64,000 bases of DNA from Planctomycetaceae bacterium (GTDB lineage Bacteria; Planctomycetota; Planctomycetia; Planctomycetales; Planctomycetaceae): assembly GCA_018699955.1 (NCBI GenBank), contig JABISG010000125.1, forward strand, positions 1 through 64,000. The letters run 5' to 3'. Positions 36,467-44,909 of the stretch are shown here, one piece after another. A program made the position numbers and the translations under genes. The notes beneath the pieces were generated by a model. That model worked only from the letters and a program-made list of their open reading frames with translations, ran no database searches and had not been told where the DNA came from. Each line of letters starts with the position of its first letter. The stretch's first letter is position 1.

Positions 36467-39124
36467 ATGCGTCACACTCTGCTTTCTCTCGTCGCGTTGA
36501 TTTCGGTGCTGGTATCGGGAACGCTTGCCTTCGGTGAGAAATCCGAGGTTGAGAAACCCAAAGCGGGAAAACCCGACGCCGCGAAGTCCAAGGCCGAGGG
36601 ACTTGCTCTGTTCCAGCAGCAGATCCAGCCCGTGTTGGTCAAGCAGTGTTTCGAGTGCCACTCCAAGAAGGGGAAGGAGATCGAAGGCGGATTGGAATTG
36701 GACTCGCCCGCGGGCATCCGTCGCGGTGGCGACTCCGGTCCCATGCTCATTTCGCATCAAGTCGAAAAAAGCCCGCTAATCCGCATGCTGCGCCATGATG
36801 ACGATGTCTCGGCAATGCCGCCCGACGATAAGTTGCCTGACAAGGTGATCGCCGCATTCGAGCGGTGGATTCAACTCGGCGCGCCGGACTCGCGCGAAGA
36901 CGTCGGCCCCACAACAAAGGAGGAGCGGTACGAGGCAGGGAAACGACACTGGGCCTTCCAGCTACCGCAGCCTGCTAAGGCTCCGACGGTCAAGAAGACG
37001 GATTGGGCGCGCGACGAAATTGACCATTACGTACTCGCACGCATGGAAGCCGAAGGCATACGACCGGTCGCCGATGCGAACCGCAGAACACTGGTTCGGC
37101 GGGTCTACTTCGATCTCGTCGGGCTGCCGCCAACCCCGGAACAAATCGCTGCGTTCATCGGTGACGATTCGCCCGATGCGTTGGCCAGACTGGTCGATCG
37201 CCTTTTGGCTTCGGAACAGTTCGGCGAACGTTGGGGTCGTCATTGGCTCGACGTTGTTCGCTACGCCGAATCGAGCGGCATGGAGTTCAACTTCACGTAC
37301 CCGCATGCATGGCCCTATCGCAACTATGTGATTGACGCCATGAATCAGGACAAGCCTTACGACGTGTTTCTCCGCGAGCAGATTGCCGGCGACTTGATTC
37401 CGGCGACCGAAGGGGAATCGCCTCAAGCCGTCGAGGCGCGTCGCATCGCTCCAAGCCTGTTGGCCTTCGGTCCCAAGCGGCACAACTCCAGCGGTACGGG
37501 ATTCCGGATGGATATTGTGGACGACCAGATCAACACGGTCTTCCGTGCCACACTCGCGATGACGGTTTCCTGTGCCCGCTGCCACGATCACAAGTTCGAC
37601 CCGATTCCAACCAAAGACTACTACGCCTTAGCCGGCATCTTTCTGAGTACCGAACCGCTGTACGGAACGATCAAGCAGAAATACAGCAACAGTCCGACCG
37701 ACCTGCTGCCAATCGGCCCCAACGCGTCGGCCCTGCATGCAGCCGCCGAAGCTCACGAGAAAAAGATTCCGGTTGCCGAGAAGCAACTGACCGCGAAACG
37801 TGAGTCGCTAAAGAAAGCGACCGCCGCCGAAAAGCTGGCGATTGCAGCGAAGTCCGCAGTGGAAAAACGCGCCAAGGCGGAACTCGTTGCTGCGAAAGGT
37901 CAACCCGAAGTCGGCTCCACCGCGACAGACGCTGCGCAGGCGGCCGTGCAACAGGAACTGGCCGAGGCGGTTGTCAAATTGGAGGCCGCGAACAAACAGG
38001 CCGCGACGTTGAAGAGCGAAGTCGCTTCGCTCGAAAAGAACGTGGCCGAGTTAAAGAAGAACCGACCGCCACGACCTCAATACGCAATGAGCGTGAGAGA
38101 TCGAGCGAAGCCCGACGATACGAAAGTTGCCGTTCGCGGGAACATCCGCGAACCGGGCGAGGCAGCTCCCCGCGGATTTTTGAGCGTCGTAAACATGGCC
38201 AATCCCCCCAGGATTGATGTCAAACAAAGCGGACGCATGGCATTGGCCCAGTGGATCACCAGTCCGGAGAACCCCATCACGGCACGCGTGATGGTCAACC
38301 GCATCTGGCACCATCTCTTCGGTCGGGGGATTGTCGAAAGCGTCGATAACTTCGGGATGATTGGAAAACACCCGAGTCATCCGCAGTTACTCGACTCGCT
38401 GGCATTGCGTTTCATGGAGGATGGGTGGTCGGTCAAACGCATGATTCGCACGATCATGCTCAGCCGGTCGTACCAACTCAGCAGCACGCGCGATGCGGCG
38501 AACATGAAGACCGATCCGGACAATCGTCTCTTCTGGCGCGCCACTCCACGGCGACTGGAAGCCGAAGCCATTCGTGATGCAATTTTGGCTGTCAGCGGGC
38601 AGATCGACCTGAAACGTCCAAGTGGTTCGACGGTGACACCGCTGGGCGACCAACTGGTCCGCGGCATTCCGACCGCGAAGATTCAGCCGCCGAGCAACTC
38701 GCGTAGCGTCTACCTGCCGGTCGTTCGCGACTACCTGCCCGAACTGTTCGATCTGTTCGACTTTCCTTCCCCCAGCCTGGTGACGGGAGGGCGATCGGTG
38801 ACGAACGTTCCCTCGCAGGCACTTTACCTTCGCAACTCAAGCTTCGTGGCCGAGCAATCCAAGCACGCCGCCAAACGATTGCTGGCTTCCAAGGCGGCGA
38901 CCGATGACGCCGGGCGAGCCGACCTGGCGATGCGCTGGGCGTACGGGCGAGACATCTCCGACGAGGAACGGAACGGCGCATTGAAACTGGTTCAGCAGAT
39001 TCGCGACGCGAATCCGAAAAACGCCGACAGCGATGTCGATGCCTGGGCCGCATGGTTCCACACCCTGTTCACCACGGCCGAGTTCCGGTTCCTGGTCGAC
39101 ATCAAGTCGGGAGATGCGACATAG
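36467..39124 (+). CDS. Large PSCyt1-PSCyt2-PSD1 cytochrome with coiled-coil insert
   Basis: An 885-residue exported protein. The Sec signal ends near residue 22. PSCyt1 carries CFECH (C61-H65); PSCyt2/DUF1549 follows (IDHYVLARME, LVGLPPTPEQI, RWGRHWLDVVRYAES) with CARCH at 369-373. Between about 425 and 530 lies a Lys/Ala/Glu-rich stretch with coiled-coil spacing, at the place where the homologue at 21524-24751 has a carbohydrate-binding-like domain. PSD1/DUF1553 ends the protein (NPITARVMVNRIWHHLFG, DFPSPSLVTGGRS). ATG 36467 has AGAGGA nine bases upstream. A DUF1501 gene follows 72 bases later. Function is unknown. Confidence 0.93.
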   Translation: MRHTLLSLVALISVLVSGTLAFGEKSEVEKPKAGKPDAAKSKAEGLALFQQQIQPVLVKQCFECHSKKGKEIEGGLELDSPAGIRRGGDSGPMLISHQVEKSPLIRMLRHDDDVSAMPPDDKLPDKVIAAFERWIQLGAPDSREDVGPTTKEERYEAGKRHWAFQLPQPAKAPTVKKTDWARDEIDHYVLARMEAEGIRPVADANRRTLVRRVYFDLVGLPPTPEQIAAFIGDDSPDALARLVDRLLASEQFGERWGRHWLDVVRYAESSGMEFNFTYPHAWPYRNYVIDAMNQDKPYDVFLREQIAGDLIPATEGESPQAVEARRIAPSLLAFGPKRHNSSGTGFRMDIVDDQINTVFRATLAMTVSCARCHDHKFDPIPTKDYYALAGIFLSTEPLYGTIKQKYSNSPTDLLPIGPNASALHAAAEAHEKKIPVAEKQLTAKRESLKKATAAEKLAIAAKSAVEKRAKAELVAAKGQPEVGSTATDAAQAAVQQELAEAVVKLEAANKQAATLKSEVASLEKNVAELKKNRPPRPQYAMSVRDRAKPDDTKVAVRGNIREPGEAAPRGFLSVVNMANPPRIDVKQSGRMALAQWITSPENPITARVMVNRIWHHLFGRGIVESVDNFGMIGKHPSHPQLLDSLALRFMEDGWSVKRMIRTIMLSRSYQLSSTRDAANMKTDPDNRLFWRATPRRLEAEAIRDAILAVSGQIDLKRPSGSTVTPLGDQLVRGIPTAKIQPPSNSRSVYLPVVRDYLPELFDLFDFPSPSLVTGGRSVTNVPSQALYLRNSSFVAEQSKHAAKRLLASKAATDDAGRADLAMRWAYGRDISDEERNGALKLVQQIRDANPKNADSDVDAWAAWFHTLFTTAEFRFLVDIKSGDAT

Positions 39125-39196
39125 CGTAGTCAGGATGGAGACGGTGATTCGTTGAACGACTTCGCGTTGAACAAGAACACAGAAAGCAAACTTGCC

Positions 39197-40573
39197 ATGA
39201 CAGACAACTCTACACAACCGATTCTGGCACGCCGCCAGTTTCTCAAGGCGGGAGCATGCGGGCTGGGATCGTTGACTCTGGCCGGCCTGATTCCTCGTCA
39301 TGCCGGCGCCGGATTGCTGTCGCCGAAACGGCCGCATTTCGCCCCCAAGGCGAAACGCGTCATCTTCATCTTCATCAACGGCGGCCCCTCTCAGTTCGAG
39401 TCGTTCGACCACAAGCCGGGGCTCAAAGCGAGTGCCGGCAAGAAGGGGCTGAAGAAAGGGAAGCTGCTGGGGCCGCTTTTGAATTTCGCACAGCATGGCG
39501 AGAGCGGGATGTGGTTCTCGGAAGCCTTTCCGCATTTGGCAAAACAAGCCGATCATCTCTGTATGCTCAACGGCATGCAAACCACCAGCCGTGCCCACCC
39601 CATCGCAATTCCCATGCTGCACACGGGCGAATTCCAATTCGTTCGTCCTTCGCTGGGGGCGTGGCTGCTTTACGGCTTGGGGACCGAGAACCAGAACCTG
39701 CCCGGGTTCTTTACGATCAAACCGACACGGACATTCGGCGGACCGGCCAACTACGGCAGCGCATTCCTCCCCAGTTCGTTTCAGGCGACGCGGCTTGGTT
39801 GGGGCGGCCAGTCGGTCAAGAACGCGACGATCAGCAATCTGACTCCCGCCCACGGCCGGACTCCCGAAGTGGCACGGGCTTCGTTGGAACTGGCTCAAGC
39901 ATTGAACAAGGGGCTGCTCGACCAAACCGACGACGTACGCGGCGTGATCGATTCGCTCGAACTGAGCCAGCAGATGCAGCAAGCCGTGCCCGAAGTGATG
40001 GACATCGCCGGTGAGTCGAAAAGCACGCAGGAGATGTACGGCATTGGCGATAGTCGGACCGACGATTTCGCACGGCAGTGCCTGTTGGCCCGCCGACTGA
40101 CCGAGTCGGGAGTTCGCTTCGTCGAGATCAGTTCGACAGGCTGGGACCATCACAGCAACCTCAACAAGTTCGGCAGCAAAGCCGCAACGGTCGATAAGCC
40201 GGTCGCCGCGCTGCTGGCCGATCTGAATCAGCGCGGCCTGTTGGACGACACGCTCGTGCTCTGGACCGGCGAGTTCGGACGCACGCCCGAGACTCAGGTT
40301 CTCAGCGGCAAGGAAACGATAGGGCGCGACCACAATGCCGAAGGCTACACGGCCTGGCTCGCCGGAGGCGGAGTGCGTGCCGGACTCACCCACGGCATGA
40401 CCGACGAACTCGGTTACAAAGCAGTCGAGGGCAAAGTCCATCTCCACGATCTGCACGCGACGATGCTGCACCTGATGGGTCTGGACCACAAACGGCTCGT
40501 GTACCGATACGGCGGCCGCGATTTCCGGCTGACCAACGTCCACGGCGACGTCGTTCACGATATCATCGCCTGA
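39197..40573 (+). CDS. DUF1501 protein with twin-arginine signal
   Basis: The 458-residue protein has a Tat signal near the N-terminus (ARRQFLKAGACGLGSLTLAGL). The DUF1501 core shows IFINGGPSQFESFDHKPG, TGEFGRTPE, DHNAEGYTAWLAGGG and HDLHATMLHLMGLDHKRL. It is a close relative of the protein at 20051-21460 and has the same place, directly behind a PSD1 cytochrome. ATG 39197 fits the signal peptide; the upstream TTG at 39152 lacks a ribosome site. A terminator follows at 40598-40624, so the pair forms a two-gene operon. The large minus-strand frame across this gene is a shadow. Confidence 0.93.
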   Translation: MTDNSTQPILARRQFLKAGACGLGSLTLAGLIPRHAGAGLLSPKRPHFAPKAKRVIFIFINGGPSQFESFDHKPGLKASAGKKGLKKGKLLGPLLNFAQHGESGMWFSEAFPHLAKQADHLCMLNGMQTTSRAHPIAIPMLHTGEFQFVRPSLGAWLLYGLGTENQNLPGFFTIKPTRTFGGPANYGSAFLPSSFQATRLGWGGQSVKNATISNLTPAHGRTPEVARASLELAQALNKGLLDQTDDVRGVIDSLELSQQMQQAVPEVMDIAGESKSTQEMYGIGDSRTDDFARQCLLARRLTESGVRFVEISSTGWDHHSNLNKFGSKAATVDKPVAALLADLNQRGLLDDTLVLWTGEFGRTPETQVLSGKETIGRDHNAEGYTAWLAGGGVRAGLTHGMTDELGYKAVEGKVHLHDLHATMLHLMGLDHKRLVYRYGGRDFRLTNVHGDVVHDIIA

Positions 40574-40597
40574 CTCTGATTCTCTCTTGAGCATTGC

Positions 40598-40624
40598 AGA
40601 AAGCTCCCATTTTGGGGGCTTTCT
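40598..40624 (+). terminator. Intrinsic terminator of the PSD1/DUF1501 operon
   Basis: An 11-bp stem, AGAAAGCTCCC (40598-40608) with GGGGGCTTTCT (40614-40624) and one T-G pair, encloses a short ATTTT loop. It lies 25 bases after the DUF1501 stop. The T tract is mostly inside the stem. Confidence 0.75.
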
Positions 40625-41045
40625 TGCGTTATTCCGCTTAAATTCCCAGCCAGCCAGGACCGGCGGAGCGTAGGGCCGTGCTGTGCCGGCCGCATTTCTA
40701 TTCGGCACCGCTGGTCCTTCGGTGTCCGGCGAGAGCCGGAACTTGTTTCTTATTCAAACGGCATGTCCGATGACGACTGGAAGCGGGTGAGCCGAATTCT
40801 GTTTGATCTCGTAGGCCGAGCCCGCGAGGCGAACACTGGTAACGAGAAAACTGGCAACGAGTAAGAGACACACCGAGGATCGTAGCATTGTTTTGCTGCG
40901 TTTCACGTCCAGTCCGGTTACAATACTTTCACGACATCCACGCGTAAGGAGTGGAGCCATTTTTGTGAACGCGTGGGCGCGTTCAACGAGAGTGCTGTCG
41001 CGGATACGTATTCTCAACCGAAGAACTGGAAGCCAGGCTAACCAG
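40625..41045. other. Intergenic stretch, divergent promoter region
   Basis: Apart from the candidate small secreted peptide at 40754-40888 on the minus strand, nothing is encoded here. It must hold the promoter of the three-gene operon starting at 41046. A short hairpin CCGGC/GCCGG lies near 40722-40738. Confidence 0.35.
40754..40888 (-). CDS. Possible 44-residue secreted peptide
   Basis: A minus-strand frame from ATG 40888 has a clear signal-peptide shape: LRSSVCLLLVASFLVTSV followed by small residues (LAGSA) and a short mature tail (YEIKQNSAHPLPVVIGHAV). There is no clear ribosome site. The signal-like N-terminus starting exactly at an ATG is the only evidence, so it may be chance. It would be transcribed divergently from the cytochrome gene at 41046. 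Confidence 0.3.
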   Translation of the reverse strand: MLRSSVCLLLVASFLVTSVRLAGSAYEIKQNSAHPLPVVIGHAV

Positions 41046-43550
41046 ATGGACGCCCCCACCAATAAGCATCTTCGTAGGACGCTCTCGCGCCTCAGGCCGG
41101 CGATCCTTTCAGCCCTGTTGCTGCTCGGCTTGGGTCAATTCATCTCAGCATTTGGCCAGCGTCCGTCTCCCGATGCGACCGCCGCAACTGACAATAAGCC
41201 GGTTCCAGGTCGAGGCGTCTTCAAGCAACAGGCGACTCTCTTCGTCAGCGAGTTCTGCGTCAAATGTCACGGCGAATTGAAGCAGGAAGGCGATCTGCGT
41301 CTCGACACTGTTCTGCACGACATGGCCGACGACAAGACGGCCCGGTTGTGGAACGACATTTTTGCTCAGGTTCAGTTTTCCGAGATGCCGCCCAGCGACA
41401 GCAAACAACAGCCAACGGCCGCACGCAAGAAGGAATTCCTCAAACAGGTGGAAGCCGAATTGATGCGCGTCGGCCGTGGTTTCGGCCTGGACAAGAAGAT
41501 GCTGCTTCCACAGTTCGGCAACTACGTGGATCACAAGTCGTTGTTCGATGGCAGCGTCAAAGTGATGCCCTACACGCCGGCGCGACTCTGGCGGCAGCGG
41601 CCGATTATTTACGATGCGATTTGGGCGAACGCCTATGGCCGAGCGCCGTGGTACAGCGTCAAAATTGGTGGGACCGGCAACCATCTGATCAAGCAAGGCC
41701 CGCACAAAGGCAAGCTCCTAGCGCATCGGTACTTTGCCGATGCCAAGTACGCCAACCCGTTCTTTGAATTTGTGCATCATGCGTCGGGCTTCACCGATTA
41801 CGCTTCGATTGTGGCCGACCAATCTTCGCTGGAAGCGCTGTTGGTCAACGCGGAAACGATGGCACAGATTTTGACCGTGGGCCAGAAGGTCAGGATCGTC
41901 ACTCAAGTGAAGAACAAAGGAAGCCGCACCGGCAACAACGAAGCCATGTTCGTTGGCGGCGTGACCACGTCGGCCAACGAATACCGAGGCCGCGTCCCGG
42001 TGATCTTCCAGAAGATCCTCAACACCAATGGTGCAGTCGCTCGCAAAGATTTCAATCAAGCGTTGGATGTGGCCTTCGCCCTGTTCCTGCGCCGCTCGCC
42101 ACGCGAAGAAGAATATGAGAGCTACTGGAACAACGTCTTCCAGAAGAATGTCGAACTGGGCAACAAAATGGCCCTGCAAGCCGTCTTGATCTTCGTGACC
42201 TTGTCGCCCGAATTCGTGTATCGAATGGAATTGGGATTGGGGATTGAAGACGAGCATGGTCGTCGCCTTCTTTCGCCACAGGAATTGACCTACGCGATTC
42301 ACTATGCCTTTCACAACAAACCGGCGTTCGGTGTGCCTGAAATCGATACCGTCGATGTTTACACGAAGGACAGCGAAGCGCCGATCAAAAGGACGATGTC
42401 GACCTCAAGGCCGGCTTGGGCAGCCGGGCACAGTTCGCTGGTTCGGGAAATGCAGGCCGGAAAACTGAAGACCCGGGCCGACGTTGAACGGGTCGTTCGC
42501 AAGATGTTCGATGCCCGGCAAAACGGATGGCTGACCAATCACAACCGCACTTTCCTGAGTACGCCCAACCCGCGCATTCTGCAGTTCTTCCGCGAATTCT
42601 TCGGCTACTACAAAGCACGCGAGGTGTTTAAGGACGTCGACAAATTCAAACAGCGGGAAGGTTTCAAACAGTTCATATCGGGAACTGCATCGAAGTTTGA
42701 ATACGACACCGACAGTCTCATTCGCCATATTCTGCAGGAAGACAAGAACGTTCTTTATGAATTGTTGACGACGAATAAAGTGGTGGCCAGCTATTGGAAC
42801 GGCACGAACCCGGAAGATCGGATTAAAAGAGCACGCGGGAAAGAGACCTACCGGATAACCCACCACCTACAGAATTACAACCTCGATCCCTTCGAATTGG
42901 CTTATGATAAGGCCAAGAGTCAGGACGCACTCGTCCGGCAGAACGGCAAGGTCTTTCGGGTGCCGGAAGAGCAACGCTGCGGCATTCTCACACAGCCCAG
43001 TTGGTTGGTGGCGCACAGCGGCAATTTTGATAACGACCCGGTCCGGCGCGGGAAGTGGATTCGCGAGAAGTTGCTGGCCGGCGTTGTCATGGATGTCCCA
43101 ATCACCGTGGATGCTCAGATTCCGGATGACGAAACCAAGACATTGAGAGAACGGTTCAGCGTCGTCCATGCCGACGAGTGCTGGCGATGTCACAAGAAAA
43201 TGAATCCGCTCGGCATGCCCTTTGAAGCCTTCAACCATGTGGGCCGTTGGCGGAGTTTGGAAAAGGGCAAACCGGTCAACACGAAGGGCGGCATCACACA
43301 TACCGGAGACACATCACTCGATAGCGGTGTGGAAAACGTACGCGAGATGATGGAAAGGCTGGCAAAGTCCGATTTAGTCAGACAGAGCTTTATCCGCCAC
43401 GTCTTTCGCTACTGGATGGGCCGCAACGAAATGATGAGTGATTCGCGAACGCTCATCGCGATGGACAAGGCTTACGTGGAAAGTGACGGCAGCTTCAAAG
43501 AACTGTTGGTCAGCCTGCTGACATCAGATTCGTTTCTGTATAGGAAATAG
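41046..43550 (+). CDS. Large PSCyt1/PSCyt3/PSD2-type cytochrome
   Basis: An 834-residue exported protein. A hydrophobic signal lies at about 19-36 (AILSALLLLGLGQFISA). CVKCH (C71-H75) is the first haem site; a second, CWRCH at 712-716, lies in a PSCyt3/DUF1588 domain (ADECWRCHKKMNPLGMPFEAF). PSD2/DUF1585 closes the protein (RHVFRYWMGRNE, TSDSFLYRK). The middle (about 150-640) is less like the PSD3/PSD4 regions of the gene at 25089 and may be a divergent form of PSD4 (LSPQELTYAIHYAF). ATG 41046 follows a short AGGC; the frame is open upstream but lacks a signal. A DUF1552 gene starts six bases after its stop, so the two are tightly coupled. Confidence 0.9.
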   Translation: MDAPTNKHLRRTLSRLRPAILSALLLLGLGQFISAFGQRPSPDATAATDNKPVPGRGVFKQQATLFVSEFCVKCHGELKQEGDLRLDTVLHDMADDKTARLWNDIFAQVQFSEMPPSDSKQQPTAARKKEFLKQVEAELMRVGRGFGLDKKMLLPQFGNYVDHKSLFDGSVKVMPYTPARLWRQRPIIYDAIWANAYGRAPWYSVKIGGTGNHLIKQGPHKGKLLAHRYFADAKYANPFFEFVHHASGFTDYASIVADQSSLEALLVNAETMAQILTVGQKVRIVTQVKNKGSRTGNNEAMFVGGVTTSANEYRGRVPVIFQKILNTNGAVARKDFNQALDVAFALFLRRSPREEEYESYWNNVFQKNVELGNKMALQAVLIFVTLSPEFVYRMELGLGIEDEHGRRLLSPQELTYAIHYAFHNKPAFGVPEIDTVDVYTKDSEAPIKRTMSTSRPAWAAGHSSLVREMQAGKLKTRADVERVVRKMFDARQNGWLTNHNRTFLSTPNPRILQFFREFFGYYKAREVFKDVDKFKQREGFKQFISGTASKFEYDTDSLIRHILQEDKNVLYELLTTNKVVASYWNGTNPEDRIKRARGKETYRITHHLQNYNLDPFELAYDKAKSQDALVRQNGKVFRVPEEQRCGILTQPSWLVAHSGNFDNDPVRRGKWIREKLLAGVVMDVPITVDAQIPDDETKTLRERFSVVHADECWRCHKKMNPLGMPFEAFNHVGRWRSLEKGKPVNTKGGITHTGDTSLDSGVENVREMMERLAKSDLVRQSFIRHVFRYWMGRNEMMSDSRTLIAMDKAYVESDGSFKELLVSLLTSDSFLYRK

Positions 43551-43556
43551 ACGGAC

Positions 43557-44909
43557 ATGGACAGGATAACTCGCCGAACGGCATTAAAAGGCATCACGCT
43601 TGGGGCCGGAGCCGTAGCGTTGTCGCCGTTCCTCAAGCACCTCGAAGCCGCCGAGACGCAGCAGCTTCCCAAGCGATTCGTCTTTGTGGTGAAGAGCAGC
43701 GGTTTGCAGGGAGAGTATCTCAATCCCGAAGGATTGAAGCATGGGGGAGACACCCTCGTGGACGAGCCGCTGGCGGGCAGAAAACTGTCCGACAGCATGA
43801 AATCACTGGAGCCGTTCAAAGACAAGTTGACCATCATTCAAGGGCTTAGCGGACGGATGACGCAGGCCGGGCATAGCGCATTTTACGGCGCGCTGGGTGG
43901 CTACAAGGCACCGGCACACACGCCCCCGCTGTTCGCCACCATCGATGGCCACCTCTCCGAGAAGTTCCCGTCGGTTTTCAACCACATCGGTTTCAAGATG
44001 GGTGAAGGCAGCCAGGGAATCACGTTCCCGTCGATCTCGGCCAAAGCCAAAGGCCAGCAGTTGCCGTTTCAACAAAATCCGATGGGGGCATTCGAGAACC
44101 TCTTCGGCAGCATCCTGGTCGGCGGCGACCTCAAGAAGAAATACACGCGGACGGGCAACGTTCTCGACGCCATGTCGGCCGATATCAAGAAGCTGCAAAA
44201 ACATCTGCCCGCGGAAGAGCAAGCCAAGTTGGGCCAATACTTGAACGGTTTCGAGGCACTCAGAGATCGCCGCGTCAAACTGGTGTCGATGCAGAAAGTG
44301 CTCAAGGAGAACGCTCCGGAACTTGACGACAAATACACGTCGCGATTCAAAACCCATCACCTCGAAGCCCATTTCGACATGGCATCGGCCGCTTTGATTT
44401 CCGGGCTAACCAATGTGGTGACCGTTCATGCGGACGGTCTCGATTCTGTCTATTCGGGTATTGGCGTTGGCAACAATGTGCATGCGATCGGCCACGGCGC
44501 CGGCTATGCGACTCTCTCGTCACAGGATTGCCGCGATGCCATCCGCGGATTCCATATCGAGTTGATTGCCGGCATGGCAGCCAAGTTGAGCAAGGTCCCC
44601 GAAGGCGACGGGACCATGCTCGATAACACCATCATCGTTTACACAAGCGACAACGCCGCCAAACATCATTCGTTCGGGTTCGATTGGCCGATGTTCGTTT
44701 TGGGCAACCTGGGTGGCAAGCTCAAGTCGAAGGGGCGTTACCTGGCGTATCCACGTTACGGCAACAAGGGACACCACCATACCATCTGCAACTGGTTTAC
44801 AACCTTGTGTCATCTGGCCGACATCCCTCAAGACCTGTTCGGTCAGCCGGACATGGCATTGGGCAAAGCCGAAATGCAATCAGGCCCCCTGAGCGAGTTG
44901 CTGGCATGA
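43557..44909 (+). CDS. DUF1552 protein with twin-arginine signal
   Basis: The 450-residue protein begins TRRTALKGITLGAGAVALSPF, a Tat signal. The DUF1552 body includes FVVKSSGLQGEYLNPEG, a region with many Lys and Glu in the centre, HAIGHGAGYAT in place of the His cluster seen in the homologue at 27706, and TSDNAAKHHSFGF near the end. The start is ATG 43557 with AGGAAA upstream. It follows the cytochrome gene by six bases and its stop overlaps the next start as ATGA (44906-44909). The metal-binding residues differ from the other DUF1552 protein, so the two may not share a function. Confidence 0.9.
   Translation: MDRITRRTALKGITLGAGAVALSPFLKHLEAAETQQLPKRFVFVVKSSGLQGEYLNPEGLKHGGDTLVDEPLAGRKLSDSMKSLEPFKDKLTIIQGLSGRMTQAGHSAFYGALGGYKAPAHTPPLFATIDGHLSEKFPSVFNHIGFKMGEGSQGITFPSISAKAKGQQLPFQQNPMGAFENLFGSILVGGDLKKKYTRTGNVLDAMSADIKKLQKHLPAEEQAKLGQYLNGFEALRDRRVKLVSMQKVLKENAPELDDKYTSRFKTHHLEAHFDMASAALISGLTNVVTVHADGLDSVYSGIGVGNNVHAIGHGAGYATLSSQDCRDAIRGFHIELIAGMAAKLSKVPEGDGTMLDNTIIVYTSDNAAKHHSFGFDWPMFVLGNLGGKLKSKGRYLAYPRYGNKGHHHTICNWFTTLCHLADIPQDLFGQPDMALGKAEMQSGPLSELLA

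Noticed and set aside
38837..40708. 623-codon open frame on the minus strand across a DUF1501 gene
   Set aside because: It lies opposite real DUF1501 and PSD1 coding sequence with clear motifs, has no ribosome site, and its composition (many His, Arg, Gln) is typical of a shadow frame.
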